Shown in pieces: positions 9,075-20,200 of a DNA stretch of 64,000 nucleotides (the first letter of the stretch is position 1; the number at the start of each line of letters is the position of its first letter). Location: assembly GCF_025370935.1 (NCBI RefSeq), contig NC_133498.1, positions 5,810,909-5,874,908 of the forward strand, written 5' to 3'. This DNA comes from Choristoneura fumiferana. Taxonomy: Eukaryota > Arthropoda > Insecta > Lepidoptera > Tortricidae. The position numbers were made by a program, and so were the translations under genes. The notes below the pieces were generated by a model. It did no database searches. It was not told where the DNA came from and saw only the letters and a list, made by a program, of their open reading frames with translations.

Positions 9075-11397
9075 CTGCCAAAAAAAATGTTTGTGAGTCG
9101 TATTCGCAAGGATTTTTATCACGTTAGTACATACATAAACTCCGCCTCTCTCCCAACGGGTTAGGCAGAGACTACGTTTTTCCACCTGCTACGATCCTGG
9201 CATACAACTCGTTTCCTCTACATTCATCAATCTTTTCATGCATGCACGTCGATTTAGAGTACTCCTGACCCGATCTTTCTTCAGAACGTCCTCGATTTGA
9301 TCGTGGTACGTTCGTCTAGCCTTACTCTTCCAACGTCACGTACCACGTAAGTATGTACTCATACCAAATTGTAAAAAAACTACAATGTCGAACATTTAAA
9401 TTTATAATAGGATTTTTTATATTTGTCAGTTTACACTTACCTTTCCAATTCCGTAATTTTTATTCACCAAACCTAAAATGAACTTTTAACGAGCACCACG
9501 ATCCATTATTTTCACTACCACACGGCACATGGAGAAATTAAGTCGCGTGCGCATCGGTCGATGCCACCATAGGGAATGAAATAAAAGTCACTAAGGTGAC
9601 GCGGGGCCCTTCTCCTTAGCAATAAACTCACTAACTGGCGCGCGTAAATCACCCACATTCAAGCAATAAGCTTCTAAGTGGTTCAAATAATCATTAAAAT
9701 GTTTTGATGAGAGTACAAAAAGCAATTTATTGTTTGTTTTTGCAGTGTAAAAATAATTAAAATTGTTTAATGACAATTTGCATGATCTTTAAAGCTCATA
9801 TTACCATGATTTGATGATCGAAAACTCAATAAAACGACTTAGTTAATTTTCGCTTTCATATTTTGTAGCAAATTTTGCAATCGTTAGGTAACTAAGTTGT
9901 TTTAGTGAACTTGGAAACAAAATAGTGCTCGGTCATAAGCATAACTGGATATGGCAAAAATAACTAAAATGACTTAAGTAACCCCTATGACAGATATATT
10001 TTCCGTCTAAATTCATTAAGTAATTTAGTTATTTCTCACTTTAATTCATGCGCAAAAACAACAAAATAATGATTTTACTAACTTTTTAAAATTGGATCTA
10101 TGGCTCTTATTGACACAGCTATTAGACTCAAATTTGCAGAAAAAAAATGCGATGTCGATGGCATTAAAAAGCCAATTTCGACATTTTGCGACTTGGTGAC
10201 TTTTCGCTCTACGGGGACGATATGTCAACTTTGTTTGTTTCTTTGTTTGTTAGGAGTAATCTCTGAAACTACTGAGCTGATTTAAATAATTCTATTACCA
10301 ATAGAAAGCTACAATATCCCTGATGGACAAACTTCTTTTTTTTAATGCAAAATTTCCGCAGAATAAAAATAAGTGAATTCAACTTCGGGGCAGATTTTCA
10401 AAATTTTTTCAATAATAGAAAGCTACAATATGTCTCTCATCGACAATTAAGAATATTAAAACAGATCATAACATTAATTCATATCCCGCGGGGACTTTAC
10501 AATTTCTCGAGATACAATCATATATCCTATATCGTGTAGGAAGACGCCGGCAAAAGAAACGCGTAGTACTTTAACGTCTTTAACGTTTCAGCGACACAGG
10601 GTTTCAGAGTTGGTACGAATTATGAATGATTAATTACGTATGAAGGTTGATTTTTGAATCCCAAAATGTGCACCATTTGTCTAAAACAACGTCTTACTGT
10701 ATCTATATTTCCATGTAATCCTTCAAAAAATCAATCAAAACACGAAAAAAAGAATCGCAGAAAGTACGAGTAAATGTATGTTAATGTTACCCCAAATTTA
10801 ACGCGAGCGAAGCCGCGGGCAAAAGCTAGTTTACTTATAAACTACTAATAATTCTCAAGCAAACTTAGCCGTTATAGTTTTCCTTGAAAGTTTGATATAC
10901 TTACTAGCATCCTGATTTTTTTCAAATTTTTGAGTTTTCGATTTTAGAGAAAAAAATTAAATTTATTTATTTTTATTAGAGAGAAAATTTGCACTTTAAA
11001 GTTGAATATTTCGCAAACCAATCACTGAATCGAAAAAATCGTCTTAGCAAACCCCTAGTGGTTTTAAAGACCAACCCAACGATACTCCACGCTATAGGGT
11101 TGGTGAGAAAAAAAATCCCGCACCCCCTTTACGTCCATGGGAGGTACCCTTAATTTTTTTTTTATTGTAAGTACCATTTTGTCGGCATAGTTTACATATA
11201 TATCGGTGCAAAATTACAGATTTCTAGCATTGATAGTCCCTAAGCAAAGCAGCGGACAGACGGACAGGCAGACAGATAGACATGGCGAAACTATAAGGGT
11301 TCCGTTTTTGCCATTTTGTCTCCGGAACCCTAAAAAGGTCGGTTACGAGTGGTGCGATCTATCATCATGGTTTTTCAAATAATTTTTAATTTATATA

Positions 11398-11570
11398 AAT
11401 AAAAACCCCGAATTCGTCACTTCAAAATTCAATATCTCAAAAACGGCTGAACCGATTTTGATAAAACATGTCTATGAACACCTTTCAAATAAAAAACCGC
11501 ATTTAAATTGGTCTACCTTTTTAAGAGCTACGGAGCTACAGACAGACAGACTACATGCGTCCAAGCTTAT
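11398..11570 (-). repeat. Repeat family D, minus copy
   Basis: CTTCAAAATTCAATATCTC, AACGGCTGAACCGATTTTG and AAACCGCATTTAAATTGG are the reverse complement of the family D blocks at 2521-2900. Non-coding. Confidence 0.6.
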
Positions 11571-12179
11571 GACGTTTTTTTGATGAAGGCGACACGCGCT
11601 GAATGCGTGTTTAAGATCGTTTATACCAGCTGAGCTGGCAACGTTGCAGTTTTGATAGTTTCTCTCGATTATTCCATAAAAAATGTTGTCTGATAGAACA
11701 CTTCTTGATATATAAGTCAATGTGTCTAATCCAATAATTATTCGTCTTTAAAAATCGTTAATACACATTAATTCCCTCAAGAAACGACCGATAGATACAG
11801 ATCTCATGTGAATAAGAGATATACATTATGGTAATAATAATAATTTATCGCTAGCTGCTCACACTGCCAGCGAGAAGTCTCTCCCAACTAGTTTGTCGCA
11901 GTGACTTTATGTATTAGTAATTTATTCCTATTTCCTTTGGTTACGCCATTGCTAGAGAACGATTTTACACCGGTTTTTTAATAGTTTGTAGAAGGTCCGA
12001 AAAAAAATTAAGAACGTTGCTCAGAAAATTAATGAATTTCAGATAACTGTCGTACATAAACTTTTCTAATGTAACCTTACCACGTTAAATTACAACCGCT
12101 AGGATTAGATACCTAAAAATTGGCGCGGGTTCTTTTAAATTTTAGTATCTTCCGAAATAATTTAGCAAAATATCGGTTT

Positions 12180-12835
12180 TTTAAGGTTCCGGAGCCCAAA
12201 TGGCAAAAGTTCGTCAAGTCCGTCTGTCTGTCTGTCCGTCCGTATGTCACAGGCGTTTTACTCGAAAACTACAAGATGTATATCAATGAAATTTGGAGTA
12301 CAGATGTCTTGTCAAAGCCGCTATTTAGTTTTGTAGTTAAATTACAAAAATAAATATTTATAGGGGGGCAAATGAAAATATTTTTTTTAACTCGCATTAA
12401 CGCGTGGCACATAGTTCGACAGCTCTTTTGAAAAGATAGTAAGGTTTCTCAAAAACTTTTTTGATTAAGTGAAGATTTCCGGAAACATCGCTCCCAAAGT
12501 AGCAAAAAGTGTGCCCCCCTCTATCTTGTAAACCGTTTGTCCAAACAATATGCAAAAACTATAGAAAGGTAACGCTTAATAAATATTTTCAACGAAAATT
12601 GGTTTTAACATGATCGAATATACCGTTTTTAAATTATTGCCTAAAAACTGCGCTTCTCAAGTTCTCAACAAAAGGACGTTAGTGCCGTGAAGATACGCTC
12701 TTTTCTGGTAATAGATTTTTAACTGTAGTAAGTGTTTTAATTGTGTTATAACGCACATAATATTACTTGATTTTTTTCGTAATGGCTACGGAACCCTATC
12801 TTGGGCGGTTCCGACACGCTCTTGGCCGGTTTTTT
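12180..12835 (-). repeat. Diverged family A repeat, minus copy
   Basis: Starts with TAAGGTTCCGGAGCCCAAA, contains CCGTCTGTCTGTCTGTCC and ends with CACGCTCTTGGCCGGTTTTT. The ends agree with 601-988, while the middle (about 12300-12740) is different sequence. Probably a related subfamily. Confidence 0.6.
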
Positions 12836-14142
12836 TATTCAATTGTCAGGGCTATTGTTCAGTGTCATTATTGTTCCTGTTCACTACCCTATAGTACACA
12901 ATTTGCAAATAAAAGCTTTTGTAAGAGTAATAGGTTGTAGTATTATTTATTCTGACCCATCGACAACCATCTGAACAACACAATCGCTTATCGCTCGTTA
13001 ACTCGTACTTAATTTCGATGGGTCCTACGTATAAGAGCTTAAGTGTAAAATTTTTACTTTACAGGACGGACTTTCAAAGTCAAAAACTGTCGTAACTCAG
13101 AGATGGTGTATCCGAGACTTCTAAAATTTGGCACACTACCTAATAGTACTCTGGCCTTCAGCCACAACGAATAAATTGTAATATAATATTTTTTCATTAA
13201 AAGTTATGGTACATACGCCCATATACGTGATTTTCCGGGAAATAAACTTGTGTTCAAAAAGACAGTAAAAAGATCTATCTGGTACTTTGGCTCATATACG
13301 CGTTCAACATTAAAATCTTTGGTAAAAAAATACGTTAACCAAGATACTTGGAGAAATTAAAAAAAAGTAATACAATCACGTACAAGGACCTAAATGGCAG
13401 TTATGCCCTCAGATTTAAAAAAAAACGCCCCGGGATTTACCGCGTATAAGTATCAAACGTACGTTCGGCCATTTTACGTCAATGAAAACTCGAAAAATAA
13501 TTTAATAGGTAACTTTGTTTTTTTTAATCCACTATCTAAATATATATAGTTTATAGATACCTATAACGCACAAAACTCAAAATTGAAAAAAAAAACACTG
13601 GCCTTTATACATAGGACCTATCAATTTGTAGCTCTATTCGCTTCGCGTTCATCGTCGGCGTTGAAACAAGTGCCTTATGCGCAAGTCGGTCTGCGCCAAG
13701 CCTGAATCCAACTGATTCATATTAAGCCTTGTTCTTGACGAAGCAGCTTATTTCGAAATACACCTGCAGTTGTGTCTGTCGTGTTAAAGCCATTTTGTTA
13801 ATTTTACTTTCGTGACTTTAAAGTAAATTATTAATTTAGGATTATTTGGCGTTAATTATTAATTTCATAATGAAAAGTTTGGCTTGATCGTTTTTCGATT
13901 GTTTTGCTGAAATTACAGATTAATATAGTTTTATTTTAAGACACAATTTTAATTAAACGTAAAACCCTTCGATTTCAATGAAGCAACTGTTAGTTCAAGG
14001 GATGATTATGTCAAACGTTACATTATGACATTTGTTATTAGGTCAAGTGGGGATCCTTTATTTATGACATGAAGTGATACAGTGAATTAGTATATAATTT
14101 AATGTTTAGTATTTAAATTAAACGGATTTTAAAGAAGTGATA
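12836..14142. other. No gene recognised; upstream region of the NRF-like gene
   Basis: AT-rich sequence without a supported ORF, RNA gene or clear transposon ends. The last few hundred bases precede the first exon at 14143 and should hold its 5' UTR and promoter, but I see no convincing TATA box or initiator. Confidence 0.4.
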
Positions 14143-14206
14143 ATGTTATTATTTTTTGTGTTGGGGTGTGTTCTGCTGCAACAGGCTTCGAGTTTAACCT
14201 TAACAG
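14143..14206 (+). CDS. NRF-like gene exon 1: start and signal peptide
   Basis: The ATG at 14143 follows an in-frame stop at 14119-14121, so no upstream extension is possible in this exon. It encodes MLLFFVLGCVLLQQASSLTL plus T, a good hydrophobic signal peptide. The donor is ACAG|GTAAGA and the exon ends after one base of a codon (G). The next exon supplies AT to make Asp22, so the join is in phase. Confidence 0.8.
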
Positions 14207-17200
14207 GTAAGACCAAACAGTTGGACCACGTTTAACGCTAGTTAACAACACGACTGACTGGAAAAAATATCCATTCAATAAATGAACCTAACATAGACAG
14301 ACAGACTAACGAAACTTTATAAATAAATATCATGGGACACTTCACACCAATTGACCTAGTCCCAAACTAAGCAATGCTTGTACTATGGATACTAGACAAC
14401 GGATAAACATACTTATTTAGATATTGCATAGGTATTTCAATACATATTAAACATCCAAAACCCGAGAGCAAACATTAGTATTATTCATACAAATATCTGC
14501 CCCGGCCAGGAATCGAACCCGCGGGACCTCAAGCTTCCTAATCAGGTTCGCTAACCATTTGGCCAACCGCCGGCCGGCAACGCATCCGTAATTCAACTTA
14601 TGTTATGGCTGTCCGTTGGCGGCGGTGATTGCTTTCTTAAATTTTAACTGAAGCCGTTGTAAGTTAGTCTGCGGGTATAATGGGAATATACTAAAACGCC
14701 GTTTTTCCCAGTGTCGCTTACGCACTTTTTCTGAGGCGGATGTTTTCCATTCTAATGCGCATGCTCAACGGTAAGAAAAGTGTCAAAGGTTAAAAATATA
14801 TGTATTAAAAAAAAACTTAAACAAATTGAATAGAAAACCCCACCCAATATAAACATGAATTAGTCATTGCAAACGAAAACATTAATTTGTAATAATACTT
14901 ACACCGTAGAAACTCGTGAATAATTATTAATAAACACTGGAAAAAAGTTTTAACATAAAAAAAATTGACAAGTTATGAGTCAGACGTGGAATAGACAGCT
15001 TCATTACATCTCGCAAATTATGAATAAATTAAAATGAAAGAGCAGAATATGTACAATACCTAAGTATCATAAAGAGCCTATTATTTGTAACACAACGTCA
15101 ATATTTCATGTCATGTTTGAGAAAAGACTTCAAATTCTATTTCCATTTTTTTAACAGACAGTATCTTTGATTAATTATGTATACGTCCAAATAAATTGGT
15201 CATTTGGCCAACATCATAGTCATTTCTAACCGATGGATGTCCAGTCCACCCATCAGGGCCCAGTTTCTGGAAGCAATATACCTATTAGTCTAATAATATT
15301 TTCACTTCTCATGCTCGTAAAGTTGGCGGTTATGCTGGATCTAAGCGACATAAAAATGTAAACAGCCACAAACAAAAAAGGTTTCTACCTACATACATTT
15401 TTTTGTTAATTTTGAATTTACATAAAACTAAAAATCAATCAAAATAGATCGATAAAACTAAACATTTATAATTATATTGTACTGCATAAACAATAATAAT
15501 GATAATAAAACTATTTACTGTCATAGTATAAACAAGTGGATACAAATACGCATATTATAATTAGAAAAAGCCGTGGTGGCCTAGTGGTTTGACCTATCGC
15601 CTCTCAAGCAGAGGGTCGTGGGTTCAAACCCCGGCTCGCACCTCTGAGTTTTTCAACATTAATGTGCGGAATTACATTTGAAATTTACCACGAGCTTTGC
15701 GGTGAAGGAAAACATCGTGAGGAAACCTGCACAAATCTGCGAAGCAATTCAATGGTGTGTGTGAAGTTCCCAATCCGCACTGGGCCCGCGTGGGAACTAT
15801 GGCTCAAGCCCTCTTGTTCAGAGAGGAGGCCTGTGCCCAGCAGTGGGACGTATATAGGCTGGGATGATGATGATGATATTATAATTAGGTACAAAATAGG
15901 TCTACACCTTGACAATGGGTGCCGGTCTCAGCAAATGCTGGCTTTAGTTTCCAGCGCTGGTTTTCAACTCGGACCCTTTGGCAGGGGTGGCCGTAAGTAA
16001 TACTAAGATATTAAAAATAATAGTAATTAAAAGAGAATAAAAACAAACAAACAAAAACAAAACACTGTAACAAAAATACTACTAACAAAAATAAAAGGTA
16101 AGTACATAGTAAGTGAACAATTGTTTCCACTGTTGATATTTAATTTCCTCGCCATCAAAGTGAAAAGCAAGTGTAAAACTCCAGCATTAAACCCATTTTT
16201 CTCTCGACATGTCTATCCACCCTCGCCGTACCGGCTCGGGTGGCTATATGAACGCCTATGGTAAAATGGCTCGTTTTATGCTCTCGTTGTACAATATACT
16301 ATAAATAGTGTTTTGTCTCATTTTCTCATACAATTTATGAGACAAAACATTAATATTATTAGATAAATACGCTTTGAGAAACAGGGCCCAGGCCTCCAAC
16401 ATAGACCTTCATTTGCTTCAGTTGGAAGCGGCCTGCATCTACATTATTAATTTTTAACTCCCGACGCAAAATTAAGGGTTGTATAAGTTTGACCGCTATG
16501 TGTCTGTGTGTCTGTCTGTGGCACCGTAGCTCTTAAACGGGTGAACCCATTTGAATGCGGTTTTTTTATTTGAAAGCAGGTTTTGTAGCGATGGTTCTTA
16601 GATATGTTTTATCAAAATCGGTTTAGCCATTGTTGAGCTATTGAACTTTGAACTTTGTTAGAACCAAAATTTGAGAAACTTGCTTCTGCGCATTGCAGTG
16701 TTTTGGCCCACGTATGACGGAGGTGACGACCCCTTGCTTACGTTTAGCTTTTGTTGACTTTAAACGTGTGAAGTCGATAGTTCTTCGAGTATTTTCATTA
16801 GCATGCTGTCTATGTTTTACCATCTACTTATCTACATAATTTAGTATTTACTATCTAATGACTGTATCTTTTGATTGCATTGACTTAAGTTTAACACGTT
16901 GGCTGTCATGAGCTTCACCTGTAGGATCAGAAGCTCATTTTTGGCCAGAATCAAAATTTGAATGCCTCTGATTTATTTGTCCTGCTTGTTTTATATGTGA
17001 TGTTTATTTTTTTAAGTTATTTAATTAAATTAAACATTACACTTGCTAACCCTGTTACCACGCAGCAGTGCCTACTGGCTGTTCTTTTAAATTGTTCGTA
17101 ATTGTAAATAAAATTTATTTCGTAAACTATACTTATTCATCATTCAAAACCCCCGACACACAAATAAAACGCCTGAAATAAAAACGCCGACAAAAAAACA

Positions 17201-20200
17201 CCGCCCAAAAAGACAACTAAAAAGTAAAAAATAATTATGCACTACCTAGCTGTTGCCCGCGACTTCATCTGCGAAGAATTCGTTTATACCTATCCCGCGG
17301 GGACTATGCTGATTTCCCGCAAAATTAGCCTAAGTTAATTTAGTATAAGTATCTAGTAATTTTTTTTTTCTAAGCGTCGTTAGTGTCGGGGAACCGCTAA
17401 GGTTAACAGGAAACAAAAGTACATATGTTGATTTTTTTAAAGTATTAACCTTAGCGATCTTGTCCTTCAAAGTTCAAAATCTCAAAAACGGCTAAACCGA
17501 TTTTTATGAAACGTCTAAGAACCATCGCTAGAAAACCTGATTTCAAATAAATGAAACCGCATTCAAATCGGTCTACCCGCTTAATAATAATAATAAGATA
17601 TCCATTTATATCAGGCAACTTGGCCTATACAATAAATACCTTACAGGTTAACCTTAAAATAAAAAATGCAGGTAAATGCAGGTGCTTCGCTTCGCTTCGC
17701 TTTATCGTAAAGACAAATTTCGAGTGTAATTTCGCATGAATTTTGAAAACTCGGAGATGTGAGCCCAGGTCCATAGAGATGGAGATAAGAGTGATGTGAG
17801 CTCTTAGGGTCTACGCGACGCTAGCTGGGGCGGGTGCAGGTAAAACCCACGCACGTAACGCGTGCGGTCCGCGCGCTACTCATATTATTTTATTAACCCC
17901 CGGCGCAAAAAGAGGGGTGTTATAAGTGTGACCGCTGTGTGTGTGTGTCTGTCTGTCTGTGGCACAGTAGCTCTTAAACGGGTGGACCGATGATGGTTTT
18001 AAAAATATCATCATCCCAGCCTATATACGTCCCATTCTGGGCACAGGCCTCCTCTCAGAACAAGAGGGCTTGGGCCATAGTTCCCACGCGGGCCCGGTGC
18101 GGATTGGGAATTTCGCACGCACTATTGAATCGCTTCGCAGGTTTGTGCAGGTTTCCTCACGATGTTTTCCTTCAACGCAAAGCTCGTGGTAAATTTCAAA
18201 CGTAATTCCGCACATGAATTTCGAAAAACTCAGAGGTGCGAGCCGCGGTTCGAACCACGACCCTCTGCTTGAGAGGCGATAGGTCAACCACTAGGCCACC
18301 ATGGCTTCAGAATCTTTAAAATATGTTTCATAAAAATCGGTTAGGCTGTTTTTGAGATATTGAACTTTGAAGTGACAAAGTCGGGTGTTTGGTGTTTTCC
18401 AACTTTTTGTTGGTAAGGTTCTGCAATAGGACACCCGCGCACCGTGCGACCCGCGACCCGCGCGTCAGCTAGCGCAGGGGGGCTACTACCAAATTCGAAA
18501 ATCGAAGTTCGTATCGTACCGTCCCTCTCACTCTCGTATTAAACAATATAAGCGTCAGCGGAACGGCAAAATACGAAGTTCGAATTTTGCACATTGTAGG
18601 ATAAGCCTTAGGCCCTGTGTATTTACAAGCTGTTGTTTAGTTTCACCTGTCCCGTTGTCTGCCTGTCTCTGTCTGTAATCAAATCTTGCGAGTTAAATTC
18701 GACCAATTTCCAGTAGATGGATTGACTTAAAATTTGGTATTACTTACTTGCGTGACAATGCAATAATCTGTGTAGTGACATCATGTTAGTCCGGCCAGGA
18801 TCGTCTCCACAGCACGGAACTCTTCAACGGTTAATGGCATCGACTTGAAATTTGGTATGCAAATGTAGTTTGGGTGACCAGTCAACAAAAATTACAGTCA
18901 GCAAAAAAAGCTTGTATTAAAAGTGTTTTTTTTACCAGAAACTTATTTTTCCAGATGATGAGTTTATGCGGCTGCCAGAGTTGTTCAAGCTGGAAAAGTA
19001 TTACGAGTGTCTGCGCCAACCTGGAGATACATACTGCTTCGTCAACGCCAGACTCTACGGGAACGACTCGAACGATATTTACCATACACTTGTGGTATGT
19101 ACTTTATATAAAAATACAGGGCGTCTCTGACGGTCTCTGACCAATGGGGCTTTAGATCCAGGGTTCGATTTTACCTATTCGCAAAACTGAGCTACAATAT
19201 AATTAATACAATACAATTACACTTTATTGTACACCAGAAATAGTAAGCGATACAGAAAACAGGTACACAGAGAGAAAATTACAAGGTAAGGAATAGGCGG
19301 CCTTATCGCTTAAGAGCGAACTCTTCCATGCAACTTTTGTTTTACTACTACTACTACTTAGCTACTAAGGTACTACTTTTTTGCTACTTTTTAAAAGTAT
19401 GAACATAGTTAATTTTAAGATTGGTTTTAGGAGTTATTTTGTATTTTTTATTTCAACTCCAAATTTTGTTACTTTTACGGTCATCTGGTAAAATCCATAT
19501 CGAAAATACAAGCTTATACATAGATGCACAGAAAAACCAGAAAAATAGACCAGCGCTGGGAATCGAACCCAGGTCCTCAGCATTCCGTGCTGCGTGCTAT
19601 ACCCCTACACCACCACTGGACAGGAGTACAGATACAAATAATTAGACACAGTTCTTTTTTTTACATACAAACTAAATGTAATTTTTCAATGCAATACAGT
19701 ACTAAATTGACGGCACATTTGCAGGTGTGTTTGCAGGTGGTAGGACCTTGTGCAAGGTCCGCCCTGATTCCTACCACCATCTTGCTCGCTAATCCTGCCG
19801 TGAAGCAGCAGTGCTTGCACTGTTGTGTTTTGGCGTATCCCATCTTAGGCCTCTAGGTTGGCAACGCATCTGGAATCCCCCTCTTATCTCTTACCATTAG
19901 GAGACCCACTTGCTCGTTTGCCATCTAGTCGAATAAAAAAAAACATTGAAAAATGTTAATCTAAGGGATGTCAAATAAATGTCAAAAGTTATTTCAAGGC
20001 CCCGGTACCAAGAGACGGCGATAACACCGCCGTGTCCGATACACTGATTTAACAATTAAACTTTGTGGAATAATAAAAATGATCTAAATTTATATTTCTT
20101 GAAAATGTTACAAAACAAAAGTAGCTTAGTTTTGTGAGTAGAATCAAACCTTGAATTTAAAACCCCATCATGATCAGAGACACCCTGTATATATGTCGCA

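Larger units (their letters stand above)
7107..10219. mobile_element. 3.1 kb TIR DNA transposon of unassigned superfamily
   Basis: Inverted ends: CGTCCCGTAGAGCGAAAAGTC on the left, and on the right the complement of CGTCCCCGTAGAGCGAAAAG, staying similar for about 35 bp. ATAT flanks both ends (7103-7106 and 10220-10223), suggesting a 4 bp target duplication. Variants of GTCACTAAG/CTTAGTGAC recur inside both ends. The minus strand carries remnants of a spliced gene (7910-9506), and fragments of other repeats sit in its intron-like parts (8821-8955, 9125-9355) and at 7690-7880. I cannot place it in a named superfamily. It is certainly inactive as it stands. Confidence 0.65.
5863..10829 (+). mobile_element. 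Helitron-like element, non-autonomous, with nested transposon
   Basis: The boundaries come from comparing the interrupted host repeat with its intact copy. The left end is TCTATATATATAAAGAAG (5'-TC). The right end is GAAGCCGCGGGCAAAAGCTAG, ending in CTAG (fits 3'-CTRR) and followed by T. No inverted repeats or obvious target duplication are present, as expected for Helitrons. Inside are a degenerate ~119 bp tandem array (5990-6960, resuming near 10240) and a 3.1 kb TIR transposon at 7107-10219. No Rep/helicase ORF is visible, so it would have depended on another element for movement. Confidence 0.75.
5727..11333 (+). repeat. Repeat family A, interrupted by a ~5 kb insertion
   Basis: The left part (5727-5862) ends at CCTTAGGCTGCT. 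The family resumes at 10830 with TTTACTTATAAACTACTAAT and runs to the GGAACCCTAAAAA end near 11333. The intact copy at 26331-26960 has these two segments side by side, so 5863-10829 is an insertion. Confidence 0.8.

Noticed and set aside
15565..15640. tRNA-like sequence with A and B boxes (also at 1990-2050, 3095-3155, 14505-14573, 18240-18305, 19550-19625)
   Set aside because: Pol III box similarity only. Each is joined to a repeated SINE body with tail and target duplication, and the stems of a real tRNA are not all present.
15662..16000. 112-codon open frame
   Set aside because: It is the body of a SINE read through; the same frame appears, broken, in other copies.
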